A stretch of DNA of 64,000 bases, from positions 5,964,501 through 6,028,500 of the forward strand of contig OU015663.1 of assembly GCA_907165275.2 (NCBI GenBank). Direction: 5' to 3'. Origin of the DNA: Zygaena filipendulae (Eukaryota; Arthropoda; Insecta; Lepidoptera; Zygaenidae). The notes under the pieces are model-generated. The model made no database searches and was not told where the DNA came from. It saw only the letters and a list, made by a program, of their open reading frames with translations. Position numbers and translations under genes: made by a program. Numbering within the stretch: the stretch's first letter is position 1; every line of letters starts with the position of its first letter. Of this stretch, positions 20,563 to 33,199 are shown one piece after another.

Positions 20563-22640
20563 GAAGTCATAAAATAAAACGCACTTGTCTTATAACATTT
20601 AAAAGTTACTTTGGTCCATATTTTATAGAGGTGAATGTTCTTTGACAAATATGTACTATAGGGTCAGTGTCATCTCAAAATCCTATTTATAAGTATTTTA
20701 AGGAAAAAGCATAAGTGCGATTTTATAACGCTGTGACGTACATATCTATAACTGTTTAACGCATTCAATATATTACGATATATTATATGGCGTTTACTTT
20801 TAAAAGTAAGTATGTAAAAGAATATGTATTAGTCTGTGATGATAGGTAATGAGAATCAAAAACATACCTACAGCATCTTCCTCGTTTTTGCAAGTCGGTT
20901 TAAAATAATGACGGAGGCATAAAAAAATGTGCGAACTATGGGAAACAATCCATAATTTCGTTATGGGTATTTATTGATGAGAATCAATATTGAGGTAAAG
21001 GTGTTCACGCACATTTTTTTTTATTTACTGAATAGACCCCGCGTTGCATCACACGATCTGTCTAATACACGTGCGATTTTCACATGTCAATATAGTTACA
21101 AAATAAAACAAAAAAATATTTTAGAATAGATTTAACAAAATTAAATTGAACTGTTTCTTAGAATCTGTAACCACACTCTCACTCTCAAGAATATAGTTAA
21201 AAAATCTTGACAATCAAATCAAATCACGTTAGCAGCTTTATTAGTTTCGGCTCTACATTGTAATGTCAGTCAGTCAGATTTTTCCTTTGTTAATAATGTT
21301 TTATTTTTATATATGTTTTATGATTAACGTAAAATTTGTCTGATAGTACCTATGTAACTTATGGTAGAGATTGTTACTTATACGTATACCTTACTATACT
21401 TACCAAAGTGCAGGAATAAAAAACAAAACCTTTTTAGTCACTGGATTTATTACATTTTTGTTGTCTATTTAGAGTGATAAAATTAAAACGGTATAAAGTC
21501 ATAAAATATTGATTATGTACTTAAAAAACTAAAAGAAAGAAGACAAATTCAATTGAGAAGAAACTCAAAGTATCGACTATGTTACCTAAGTCTTATCAAT
21601 AGGTATTACATTCTAGACCTCAATGAGCAACGTATTGGCATCAATACATAACGACCCTACTGCTGAAGTGGTCTGAACCATTGTATCTTTGAGTCCATGA
21701 TTAAAACAAAAGAGTAGTTCGACGTGGGAACTGGGGAGTACCGCTAGCCATCTCGTCGGAAGGATGCGTGTTGTCGACCCGCCACTTTATTGTTGTAGTG
21801 TAAAACACACCTTTCGCCGTAATTGCTTTTACCCCTTGTTTCCTATAATAATATCATACAAATTTAATGGGTGAGAAATATCGTCAAAGTTAGTTTTATC
21901 TTATTCACATTATAGAAAGTTTATATTGTGCCGTATAATAAAAACAAATATAAATAAAAAACAAAACTAGTTTCGCCACAAATCTCTCTACCTAGATACA
22001 ATTTGTTTTCTTCTAATTTATATCTTTTAACATTTTGGTTAGGCATTACAGATTTTTCCCTTACACACGTGAATTATGAAAGTATGGACAATTTATTTAC
22101 ACATATAGGGTACCAAGTGGTAAATTGGTTATCAAGCGACTGGTAATTTATAGTGTCACTATTAATTATTTACTAAAAAAAAACATTTTCCCAACAATAT
22201 TTTACTAGAGTATTTTTTTATCTACATTCACAATTTAAAACGTTAACTTCTTTGACTATAAATACAAACACAGGCATAGGTACAGCTTAGCAAGTGATGT
22301 GGTAGATATATATTTCTATACATTATAATCTTAACTAATATTTGCTCACATCGAATAATTTATCCGTAAATTACATACATTAAATTACTTTATCGAAAAA
22401 TATCTAGTTTCCGTGCGTTTTAGATCTTGAAAGATAAATGAAAAATTTAATCGAGCATATTTTCGTATAATTGCGGTGGAAGTCAAAGTAAATAAGTTAC
22501 ACTATAGTACAATATTATCGGGAATACCTAGGTAAGAATACGGTGGCAAAAATAACATTACAGATGCATTCACATTGTACGATAAAGCCATCTATAAAAT
22601 TTTACCGTTACATCGAATATCGATTCGGACATTACCATGG
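20563..22640. other. no gene recognised
   Basis: AT-rich. It holds only a short LINE-end-like motif (CTTCCTCGTTTTTGCAAGTC) near 20877-20896. No open frame looks coding. Confidence 0.5.
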
Positions 22641-22790
22641 AAATCAGGACAGGGGGTGCGCGCACGCCGTCGCCCGCCGACCAATCACGGGCGGCGTCGG
22701 AACAGATGCAAGCGCACCACTATTGTAGTCAACCGCATTGTTCCCGAGGATAAGAGCTGGGGTAGAATGGAACGCGTGTGAGTGCAAACA
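22640..22790. promoter_or_regulatory. GC-rich island
   Basis: Contains GTGCGCGCACGCC, CCAATCACGGGCGG and GCGTCGG motifs in AT-rich surroundings. It resembles an insect promoter or enhancer core, but no transcript is attached. 22791-23103 holds nothing. Confidence 0.22.
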
Positions 22791-23103
22791 CATGAGCCAA
22801 ACATTGCTTAACTGGCAATCGCCACGATAAAAAACTGTATGGGGTAAATTATATCTGATACGATGTCATGCTTTTAGGTTGTAATAAATGGGTTTTGTAA
22901 TCGTCATTTATTTTATCGAAATTTATCATTATCCATCGAATATAGATTGTTAGTTGTTGTAACAAACTTAGTTTAGTGTTTTAAAATATTAAATTCAAAA
23001 AATTTGAAAAACTATTTACGAAAATCAAATTTTTATCATATACTTACATGTATTGTCAATGATCGGAACAATCAGACGCGCAGCTTTAATCACCAGTCAT
23101 CAC

Positions 23104-23254
23104 CTCAGACCAAATAAAAACTAAAGACGGAACGTCTCGAACAACGAAGTGAAGCCGGTTGCGTATGCATGTGGTGATTAGGAAAGTGTATGAATATGCA
23201 AAGTTTACTTAGGGTTTACTACGCGTTCCGTCTTTAGTTTTTATTTGGTCTGAG
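23104..23254. mobile_element. MITE with perfect 30-bp inverted ends and 8-bp target duplication
   Basis: Ends CTCAGACCAAATAAAAACTA and its exact complement run for about 31 bases (23104-23134 and 23224-23254). Flanks GTCATCAC and ATCATCAC match at 7 of 8 bases, which fits the hAT type. 151 bp, no coding. Confidence 0.85.
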
Positions 23255-23489
23255 ATCATCACTATCATAAACTAAGCAAGTGAAGCAAAAAATATAAGAT
23301 TACCGATTAGAAACTTTTCACTTGCATGCTACGCAGCGCCGTAGCTCGTAGAAGTGCTACGAAGTCACGTCTCTTTGTTCACCGTGAAAACTTTATCTCT
23401 TTATTTTGGCTTGTAATCATAATTGCTTGTCTTCTATGTTTTAGTTACTTGTAGTATGAGAGAAAGCGTTAAGTTCAAAAGTTGTTTAT

Positions 23490-23580
23490 CAGCGCGGCGT
23501 TGCCATGGCGACGCACCCTCGCCGTGCGCCCATGCAAACCGCGTGCCATCCTGCAGGTGTGCTCCTGGATTTAATCTACT
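23490..23580. promoter_or_regulatory. small GC-rich island
   Basis: CAGCGCGGCGTTGCCATGGC and CGCCGTGCGCCC motifs with TGCAGGTG at 23552-23559. Unassigned. The 63-residue frame here starts inside repeat-free AT-rich DNA and shows no family resemblance. Confidence 0.18.
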
Positions 23581-24139
23581 GATTGTAACTGACAGCCATA
23601 TACGTCATGGATAATAATAATAATAATTATATTTCACAATACACTGAACTATTTGATCTCATACTAAGCTCTACCCTACTTCTATAACAATATGGCTAGA
23701 ACGTCGAGTCGTGGAAACCAAGAAAACGTGATGTAAACTAGGTAGGTAGATTAGAAACTACGATTTGTTGAGTACAAAAAAATATTTCATTCTTCATTTT
23801 TAGTTAAATGGAAAAGTTTATTAGTTTGTAACCTGACTGATTTTGCATTTGATTAATTTCTTAGGTTGGCTTCATGAATGTTATTTTCAAACAATACTTA
23901 TTGTTTTATGAGAATTTTTTTCCGGAGCTTAAATTTTAAAGCTTTCCCATAATGTGACCCATGATTATATATTTTCATGTTTACATATACCTACGTATCT
24001 AACTATGTTTTGTTTTCTTTCTCTCATAGGTACATCCCTTCGCTAATTGGAAATAGCAGTTTTGTAATTTACCCAGCTTTATAATCGATTGCAGCCTTAG
24101 AGAATACGGGAATAGAAAGTGCTGGGAGTGTGTGGAACG

Positions 24140-24255
24140 TTGGGCATGACAGTACAGAAACGCGGCGCGCGGTACGACTGGGTACTGCGCGCACGCACGT
24201 GGCAGGCACGCGCCGCGCGCGCCGCCCGCCGTGCACCTTGCCACCGTCTGCATAA
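24140..24255. promoter_or_regulatory. strongly CpG-rich island
   Basis: About 115 bases of GCGC-rich sequence (GGCGCGCGG, CGCGCCGCGCGCGCCGCCCG) with CACGTG. It is the sharpest composition break in the 12-35 kb desert. A promoter or enhancer is possible. No exon is supported. 23581-24139 shows nothing. Confidence 0.25.
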
Positions 24256-24323
24256 CAGTAGCGTAGTCAGTAATAATTAAATATACTTATTTTATGGAAT
24301 ATAAAATACAATATTTAATATAT

Positions 24324-24512
24324 TCTTCACTATAAATGCGAATGCCAGTTTATTAGATTTTTTATTTCTTATGTACGCTTGCACGCCTTCGTGGCTCAAC
24401 CGATCATCATAAAATTTTGCATAACTACACGTTTTCACAGGTATAGAGAAGGAATTCCCACGGAAATTTTGAAATTGAAATTAACGGGGGTGAAACCATG
24501 GGGAACAGCTAG
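24324..24512 (+). mobile_element. Lep1-type Helitron-like element
   Basis: CACTATAAATGCGAATGCCA at the left, GGGGTGAAACCATGGGGAAC and CTAG at 24509-24512. The 5' end is diverged. 24513-26159 is AT-rich with nothing recognised. Confidence 0.6.
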
Positions 24513-26159
24513 TGCCTAAGGATATAATTCTTTCGTCACAAACAGTTTGGTAAAAGAAAAAAAAATCCTGGTTCAAAACTAAGACACCTTTACAAAATGT
24601 TACAAGTTTTTTACCAATAGAATCTACATGTTTTACAATTTTTGAAAAAACCGTAAAACATGGCGGTTTTCAGAAACAACAAAACTGGTTTTTAAGATTA
24701 TTTTACTTTATATGAGAAGGTTTTACTGTATAGGTAAAATATATAAAATATGAATATTTGAAAGGATTTACTTTCGGGATTATCTCATGTTATAAATTCG
24801 GGTTGATCCGATGTAAAGTTTAAGTTTGTTTTGCCCTTCGTTATCAGTTTAGATATTTCGGTAAATGTTACAGCTTAACCAATCTGACTGCAACTTAGTG
24901 TTGGTTTGTTTTAGCAATAGTTTTGAATAATATGATATTAAAAATGATGTTATGAAATGAGTGTACTAATACTTATAACTAATATTTATATTTTTTAGAT
25001 TACTGAGGTTGCGCACGAAACTATTGTTGAAAATGACAACTGTGGTTACTACGTTTATTAAATTTCAAGCAATTATTTTTATGTGGATATTTTTTTTTTC
25101 AAACTGATGTTACTTTAAGTATCATTAGAAAAAATAAATGAGATTTTATTATCTTCTTAACACAGTATAAAATGAAGTCGCTTCCCCTGTCTGTTCGTGA
25201 TAAACTCAAAAACAACTGAACGAATTTTCATGTGGTTTTCACCAATAGATAGAGTGATTCATTAGGTAGGTTTATAACTATGGATCAGTAAGATTGAAAA
25301 CAAATATACTGTCGATTTTGCTGACTATACTTTCGTAACAACAAAAGTTTTAGGATTATTTTATTGTGTTTTTTAACGCACACTCTTCACAAAGGGGAGC
25401 GTTACACAGGCTCACCTATATATGTTCCGAGTATTACGAATAATCAGGTAATTGTTGGAGAAAAATACGGTAAAATTTTTTATTACTACACTAATACGAG
25501 ACATAACACTCGACTGGCTTTCTTGGCTGTGTAATAAATTAAAAAACATAACATTCAAAGCAAAATCAGCAATATGTCACTCACGTATTGACTAGATATA
25601 TTTCTTGTTTTTTATCGAATCTTCATGTCTGAAGGTCTTGTTTAGCATCTCACTTGATGCCCTGATACAGAGGGTCTATTCTCAGTAGTTCAATTAACAG
25701 TTCAATTGATCGTAATACTGCAACTTTTCAGTTTCATTAATTTACTCCTTCAAAAAGCTCATTAATACTATTGACTGCTTAAGCGAATTTGATGATCTAA
25801 TTATTATTTTTTTAACAAACTTACATATATTTTACAGTTTAAATATTGACTTGACTAGTAACTTCTTTCATCACGCGTCGATCTCTTTTATATCACAAAA
25901 ATTTAATGCCTATTTATTTAAGAAAATATAAATACCTATACTTCTTTTTTTTTTCAAAAGGCTACTCCATACATAAAATGTCATTGCTTACTCCCTACTC
26001 CCTCAAAAATCTGATGTTTTAGTCAACGTAAAAAATAATTATTATATGTAATTTATTTTGACAATCCGTAAAAAATATCTACCTGCTCCTCTTTTTTATT
26101 TTTAAATATGAATTAATTTCGTCTACTTACGCTCACAAATGCCCCTATAATTAATGTAG

Positions 26160-26310
26160 AACTGGTTTTCTCTGATCGTAAACAAGACAATAGTGACAGT
26201 TGAGTTGAAAGGTCGCGATGTGTGTAGAGCAGAGAGCACATTGGTTGCAGCTGTCACTCAGACGTCCACACCGTGCGTCCTGATTTAAGCAGGTGAGGTA
26301 TTATATTCTG
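26160..26310. promoter_or_regulatory. candidate neural enhancer with two proneural-type E-boxes
   Basis: GCAGCTG at 26247-26253 and GCAGGTG at 26289-26295 match the GCAGSTG consensus of Achaete-Scute class factors. Sox-like ACAATAG and CATTGG lie nearby. The segment is non-repetitive. Assignment to nerfin-1 is inference. 26311-27062 shows nothing. Confidence 0.22.
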
Positions 26311-27062
26311 CCAAAACTCCGCTCACACATGCTGAGGCGATTTACAAAAGACTTCATTGATATTTTGAAGCTAATATGTGTAAAGGTATATAAAATACGT
26401 GAATATCGTGAAACGCTCGATTGGAACTCAGTTTCTGCGCGTCGTAGTTTCCGAGATAATTATGTTTGCGAAGAATTTTTTTATTAGATTTTTCGCTCTG
26501 TTGTTTTCTACTAGCACATTCTTGATTTAGTGTACCTCGAGAATGATTAAAAAAATTAATTAAAAGGTAACTAAGTAAGTAGATAATCACTTTTTACACA
26601 TTTGAAAAAAAAAAACAAATACCTAATAACCTAAAGTCAAGCTAAGCCTAGGTCAATAAATTTTAATTTCGCTGTTTTTCGGAAAAAAAACTGGAAACTT
26701 GCAACATCTGTTTTTGCTGCTTCATTTAAATACCATTTGTTGTTGAGTCCTTTTGAGCGCCTTGTATTATGCAATACCTCTATAATACTTATCTGCGTAC
26801 CCATTGGACCGAGCCAAATGCGGGCACTCCACCATGCTTTAACTTACATATTATAAATGATTTTTTTGCCTAACAAATCATTTGATAAAGCACTGAATAA
26901 CAAAGGCTTCTAAAGCTTTTATTTAGTGTGCACCTTGTGCATCAACTGCAATTACCTCCATGTTTTTACTAAATACTTACCTAGTCATTACTAAAATATA
27001 TATTAATAAGTATATATTAGTTTGAACTAATAAAATTACTAAAAATATTTACGCTGCTTAAT

Positions 27063-27205
27063 CTTCTTTATAAATAAAAAGGAATGTTTGTATGTCTGTC
27101 CTCTATGCGCGTCAAAACCTTTGGTCCGATTGTGATGAAGCTTTGGCGGGTTGTTCTGCCTGCGTCCGCAAAGGTTCCTGATCCTGGCAATGGCAAAACT
27201 AGTCT
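27063..27205 (+). repeat. dispersed repeat shared with 48112-48245
   Basis: Both copies share TGTTTGTATGTCTGTCCTCT, GGTCCGATTGTGATGAA and GGCGGGTTGTTCTGCCT. The 3' part meets a Helitron-like end in the second copy. Probably a Helitron-related subfamily. Confidence 0.55.
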
Positions 27206-27554
27206 TATAATAAAATTTGATTGATTGACGTTACTGAACAAAATCCACAAAAATAATAATAATAATGCTTAGACATTAGCACAGAGTGCCAGCGGTCTGT
27301 AGTACAGTTAATTATCAAATTACTGATTATAAACTTTTTGAAAGTAATGTCACGTAACCCAATACAGTTGTGATGCTTAGAAGTATTCCCCAAAACCACT
27401 AATGACATATGAACCCCACGATCATACGCAGTGGAGAGTTTATATAGTGTTGTATATTGCTTTGATACGAATGTATTCATTGACGAAAATAACTTTAAAA
27501 TATATACCTACATGGGTTTTTTTTTGTGAATCCATTGCGACAAACTAACACCTA

Positions 27555-27903
27555 ATCTTTGATTGAACAGGGTTTTTGCTATTGCCTCGCTTAAGGTTCA
27601 ACTTGACTTACCGCCGCACTCAGAGTCGACTTTAATGATTACTAAATCAAGTATGCATTTTTAAAACACAATTGCCGCAATCAGACAAGTTTAATAAATT
27701 AATGTTAATTGGTATTTAACTAATTATGTTACATCTCGTTAAATGCTAATTAACATTAATTTACTGAACGTCTCTGATTGCGGCAATTTTGTTTTAAAAA
27801 TCTATACTTAACTAAGTAATCATTAAAATCGACTCTGAGTGCGGCGGTAAGTCAAGTTGAACCTTAAGCGAGGCAATAGCAAAAACCCTGTTTAATCAAA
27901 GAT
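27555..27903. mobile_element. long inverted-repeat MITE, 349 bp
   Basis: Arms of about 165 bases are complementary with few differences (ATCTTTGATT at one end and AATCAAAGAT at the other; CTTACCGCCGCACTCAGAGT inside). No coding capacity. It would fold into one long hairpin if transcribed. 27206-27554 shows nothing. Confidence 0.85.
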
Positions 27904-27947
27904 AGACTGACGGAAGTTATGAAATACTGTTATAAATGATCGCACAT

Positions 27948-27988
27948 ACCGCACAAATGCAGGGGTCTTAACCCTGCATTTGTGCGGT
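27948..27988. repeat. perfect short hairpin beside the MITE
   Basis: CCGCACAAATGCAGGG and its exact complement (17-base arms counting one outer A-T pair) surround a seven-base loop. There is no T-run, so it is not a terminator. Too short for a typical animal pre-miRNA. 27989-28469 otherwise shows nothing firm. Confidence 0.6.
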
Positions 27989-28469
27989 CAATGTAGAGAG
28001 TCGCAGTTATATTTTTATTACACTTACAGATTTGAAAGCTATAGGTGTATAAATTTAATACTGACGTCTTACAACCCTTCATAGAAAAAAAATCTATGTT
28101 ATGTTAAAAAAACGTGAACAAACTATTCATTATATCAATAAGCTCGTAAAAAACCCTCAAAAATAACGCGATCATTATCTTTATCGCTCCTTAAACACTC
28201 AAGTTTGAACCTGTTGCCCACAATTCCCTCGAAGCACGTCCGCGAACATGTGCGCTTAGTAAGAAGGGTGTAAGCAGCAACAGGTGGCAAGGTAACACCT
28301 TGACCTGTTTCTTATGGGGTGCGATACCGCGCCGTAACACTTGCTTGTACACGTATTTAGCTCAGCGCGGTTTACTGGAAATCGCAATTCGAAGTTCTTA
28401 TCAGATATCGTACCATTTCTGTATAATCAATAGGCTAGGTACTCGTAGGTATTTGACTAAATTTTTGTT

Positions 28470-28705
28470 TTTAGTCCATCCTGTAAATTAAAAAAAACAT
28501 TAAACACGTTTTTTTTTTTCGTAATCAAAAAATAACGGAGATACGTTGCATTGAGTCGAAATGTCGCGTGATGTCACAAGCAGGTACAGTTTTTACCTGC
28601 AATCTGCATATTATGATGTTAAGACCCCATTCCTAAACTTTTAATGCGCTTTATCCAAGCATATTTTCATTAATTAATTTTTTTATTATCTAACTGACGG
28701 ACTAA
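28470..28705. mobile_element. foldback MITE copy 3
   Basis: TTTTAGTCCATC at the left and GACGGACTAAA at the right. The internal palindromes are mutated to TGATGTCA and TGATGTTA, so this copy has lost both intact TGACGTCA sites. 28706-30632 is AT-rich with no supported feature. Confidence 0.7.
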
Positions 28706-30632
28706 ATACAATTTAGAAGAAAAAAGTGTCAAATAGCCTACTACTATTATTGTTTTGTGTTTTTGCAGTTAAATTAACTTTCTATTATTATTTGATAGCT
28801 AAAATGTATTAGGTAGGTATATGTGTAATGGAAGGTATTGATGAGAATAAAACAAACCAGCCCAAATTCGACTGTCTTGCCATTTTTTTGATTCGCTATA
28901 TTGCGACTCTATCATCAGGTCCTCTCGATGGTACCATAATGTTGTATTGTATATGGTATAATAAGTGGTTATGGGTCAATTTATTGGAATTATTTAGTAT
29001 AAAAGCCAATGAAAATAACCACTTATTATATGTATAGTATAATGAACCAAAGATGTTTCGTCATTGGATTTTTACTATGGAAGTAGTAAGTCACAATGTG
29101 TCATAAAACGAATAGAAAAATTTAAATATATACATGATATATTAGGCCAGGATGTCTTCATGGTAAACCACGGAGTTTTAACAGTCATTAATTTACATAA
29201 GTATGTCAAATTTGATCACAATCGGATTCCAGTAAGTGGTTGAAAAGTGGTTCAAAATTTTTGAAAAATAAAACTAATATAAAAACTTAAACTTATACAA
29301 GTTTGTAACATGAGGTTCTCTAATACAAAAGCTGTAAAATCTACCGCTTTGGTATAAATTCTAAAAATAAAAAGTTTTATAATGTTAATGCCAAATGTGT
29401 GATAAATATACGTAAATCTCCTTCTATATCTTTGCTTATTTCATCTAAACAACAATAGGTATTTTCTTATGTTTATAACGGTTTTAGATGTAGTTTTGGA
29501 CAAATCATTTATCAGGAGTACTTTTAATTTACTACCTACTTTTAATTTATTTACTAATGTACTTTTAATGTTTAACCTCATACCTATTAATTTCATGGTA
29601 GTTTACTTAGTATGATAATTTAGTTTAGTAATGTATGCTATGCGATGATAAATAGAAAAACATACAACATTTTTATAATCCTAAGGGGTGTAACAACAAA
29701 TTATTATTCATAACCAAATAGCATACCTACCCCAAATGAAAACTTTATATTATACCTAAAATTAAAATGTTTAGATGGTCTGACAGCAGTAAATAAGATA
29801 GCACGGTTGTATGTACCCATAACAATGCCAGCTTGAGCAAGGAAGCATCGGAAATTAGTCAATTAACATAATTAGACACGCAAATGTTACCTCATCGACC
29901 AGCATTGGGTAAACACTGACTTTGAGGTTAGTAGGCAAAGTAGGTATACCATGGTCGTTCTGTAGACACCAATCAAAGAACTATTTAGACACAACTTTAC
30001 AACCACCCCTTGGTAATTAATTTTTTGTTGACAAGTTTAAATGCTGCAGAAGTAGATATTATTAAAATATTTATTTTAATGTTATTTTTATTAATGTAAA
30101 TCTTAGAAAATAGTAATTAATTTTTATTTTACCCCGGTAAAGATATTTACAATTAAAACTTTCATGACATGCTGTGGATATTTTTATTAGAAAATTAGCA
30201 AAGTACCTAAGCAGCATTTGTTACACCGTTACAACAGTAAATCAAAAAAACCCAAAAAACATCAGTATTTCGCAAAAAAAGGCTTTTACTTCCGACCCTT
30301 AAAACTCGCCCCATTGAACATCTGACGAGGTGAATGAATCCTCAACATTAGGGCGCCTTGCCGAATGATACAAAATGTATATCTACTCTATGCTCGTACT
30401 AGTAAAGTCCCGAACACACAATTACATTCCGGCACACATCTGTCGGGGTTTAGACAATCACAATACGTCACGCGATTTAATAACAGGGTTGACGGGTTTT
30501 GATACACTGTTGTGTTTAAAAAAAACCGCGTAAAATATTAAAGTTTTTTGGTTAACAACAGTCGTCCTTTACTATAATATTAAAAAATGTTTTAAAGTTA
30601 GAACTAATTAGTAAGTAATTAACATTAAAATA

Positions 30633-30700
30633 TGTTTGTTTGTTTGTTTTTTTGTTTGTATACTTTATTGAGCATAAACAAAGTTTATATGTATTACTTA
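30633..30700 (-). mobile_element. LINE-like 3' tail
   Basis: In minus orientation AATAAAGTATAC is followed by AAAC repeats, the usual end of a 5'-truncated LINE. The 5' limit is unclear. Confidence 0.3.
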
Positions 30701-30929
30701 TATTTATTTTAAATACATAAAATATTGTTGTATTATTATTACTATATGCGAAATGACCAGAGAAAAGAATTAAAAACAATCGTTAATTGAACATTTGAGT
30801 TTTCACTTCATGTTGAAGACGTATCGTCTTCTCGATTTCATTCGTTTATTACATAAATAGTGCCACTGGCTACATAGTTGTAAACTTTTTCTGATTTTTC
30901 CCGTATAATATGTCAACTATCAAGTATCA

Positions 30930-31085
30930 ACTACGCTAGGTCGCAGTACGCGCGACTCGACAGCTGCGGCGGCGCGGCGCGCACGCACCCGCCACGCATT
31001 CATACGCTAATGCGCCGCCTTTTAATTACGTACGGCGCTGATAAATCTGCGCACGCGCGTGCCGCTCGTGTGGACACCGCCTTAT
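30930..31085. promoter_or_regulatory. CpG-rich island with E-box
   Basis: CAGCTG at 30961-30966 is followed by GCGGCGGCGCGGCGCGCACG, then TTTTAATTACG and GCGCACGCGCGTGCCGC. Non-repetitive in this window and flanked by AT-rich DNA. Possibly an enhancer or distal promoter. Confidence 0.25.
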
Positions 31086-31739
31086 GATTAATAATAATAC
31101 TAACTACATAATTCGGGGCTGTTTCAGGTTTTCCTTTTTACCGTAACTAGTGACTTTATTGCTTAAAAATATAAGCAGGTATGTATAGTCTAGACTAGAT
31201 ACAATATAGGTAATACAATATGTTATTACTACAGGTACCCATCCCGGGAGCCGGGTTTAAACTCGTTGCTTGGTTTAAGCATTTAGTATGGTATCCAGTA
31301 TAGATGTTTATGGGTGTTTACGGGTGTTTAGCGGGTTTCAAACCGGCTGATTGCTCATCTTTAGATTAGTACCCGACTTCAAAAAAGGAGGTTACTATCA
31401 CTTACCGTCAGGTGTACCACCGCCCCTTTGCCCCCTATGACATAATTTTGTTTTTTTTTTTACATTTCGTTAAGCGAGTACTAGGTAATCAACAAAAAAA
31501 TTAGTTACAATCGAAATATTTTGTTAGATATATTATGTATACAATATGAAAACACAGAACTTTTTTAGGTAGATATTATTATGGTGGGTATATAGGGAGT
31601 GATATGCAAGACAAGTGTCAACAAGTAAATTTCTAGCAATAGTTACGAAAACGTTGTAGAGAATGATAAAGACGGTGAGAAATATGGATAAAGTAGGTAA
31701 TTAGGTACGGATCTCTAAAGGTTTATTAAATACTAGCAG

Positions 31740-32028
31740 CTGCATGAAACATTTTAGCGCGACAACTTTTTTTCCCAACATCCGATTTAAATGAAACAAA
31801 GCCTATATGTAGCTCCAGGTTTAGCTTAATCTGCCTGTGAAAACCGCATGAAAATCCGTTCAGTATAGGTTCGGAGATTATCGCGAACAAACAGACAGCC
31901 AGAAAAGAATTTTAAAAACTCTTTTTCTTGGTTGGTTACTCTTCTTTTATCACTCCCTATCAAAATTTGTCAAAAATATTCAATGTATAGAATCGCGGAT
32001 TCTACTCTTTTATTATAGTATAGATTCC
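31740..32028 (-). mobile_element. Helitron-like element, family of 1071-1657
   Basis: Shares TCCAGGTTTAGCTTAATCTG, TTCGGAGATTATCGCGAAC, GGTTACTCTTCTTTTATC and ends AGAATCGCGGATTCTACTC, TTTTATTATAGTATAGA. 31086-31739 has only a short LINE-end-like CCCGACTTCAAAAAAGGAGG near 31367-31386. Confidence 0.65.
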
Positions 32029-32724
32029 AAATCCGACACTGTTCGTGATTTTTATCGGTAGTTATTATAATATCATAAAATGTGTACATATATTTAGTGC
32101 TGTGCATTAAATAAAATGTAGGTAGTTACTTACTAAAATTATGTAATCGTCAACACACTTCTATATAAAACCGAATTTCATGAAACGCTGGACTTGCAAC
32201 ATTAGGAGCTGAGTAAACAACAAAAACACAAAAAGTTGCTCATTAATAAAATTTGAATAAAAACCAAAGGTGGAGTCAAAAATATACCTAGTATTCGAAA
32301 ATAATTGTCTATAGGTACTTCTGGTTCTGGTTAATTATATCTGGTATTTACCGAAATCGTTGTTCCCCGCCGCACCTAATTACGTCACAGGGTCGCGGAC
32401 TACACTGGGGACAAGGGGCAGTGCGTGGCGTTAAGGGGCACACGTGCGCTAATAACTGTGACATTCCACTCGCTGATACCGTGCATTGTCTCTGGTGAAT
32501 GAAATTGTCATTGATTCACCCTGCATTCACATGGAAGGTACTTGGAGTATCGTCAGTCAATATTTTGACGGCGCTTTTGATGTGCCCAAATTGTATTTTA
32601 TATTATGTCTTGTCAATAGATGCTGCTAACCTGTGCTATTACGGCTTCACTCGCGTGAATTTCATTTGTTAAGTATAATCTATTTGTGCATATATAACAT
32701 ACATTACATAATATGTAAAATATC

Positions 32725-32925
32725 TAGGTCACCTCGCTTCGCTCGTTGTGTATAGCGCCATCTGTTCTTACGTACAAAAACAAACACTCATTTTTCATTG
32801 CCTGAGAACACGGATTAAAAGACGTTTTCTAAAAATGAAACCTAGTTAGATCGATTAATCGCCCCCGAAACCCCTGCATACCAAATTTCATGAAAATCGT
32901 TGGAGCTGTTTCCGAGATTTTGATT
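32725..32925. repeat. probable LINE 3' remnant
   Basis: Contains TCGCTTCGCTCGTTGTG, TAGATCGATTAATCGCCCCC, AACCCCTGCATACCAAATTT and CATGAAAATCGTTGGAGC, phrases typical of dispersed insect LINE ends. It is followed by TATCT repeats at 32930-32950. Family not assigned. 32029-32724 holds no gene. Confidence 0.35.
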
Positions 32926-32950
32926 ATATATCTTATCTTATCTTATCTTA

Positions 32951-33199
32951 ATATAGGTATATAAATCACGTGTCACGTTGTTTGTCCGCGATGGACTCTG
33001 AAACTACTGAACGGATTTTGATAAAATTTTGTAACCATTCATAAAATGGTCCAACTTAAAAGATAGGATAGTTTTTATCCCGGAATTCCCGCGGGAACTC
33101 CAGAACTCAGGGGTACAAAGAAGGACGTAGAGTACTTTTTCCCGAAATTCCCGCGAGAACTCCGAAATTACCGCGGATGAAATCGCGGGGGACAGCTAG
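32951..33199 (+). mobile_element. Helitron-like element with repeated internal block
   Basis: GGAATTCCCGCGGGAACTCC occurs and then, about 70 bases on, a related AAATTCCCGCGAGAACTCCG, so the 3' part is partly duplicated. Ends GATGAAATCGCGGGGGACAG and CTAG at 33196-33199. 33200-34472 shows nothing else apart from a CT-rich run at 33415-33436. Confidence 0.55.

Noticed and set aside
27948..27988. Perfect hairpin as a transcription terminator or pre-miRNA
   Set aside because: No T-run and a eukaryotic context exclude a rho-independent terminator; arms of 17 bases are too short for a standard animal pre-miRNA.
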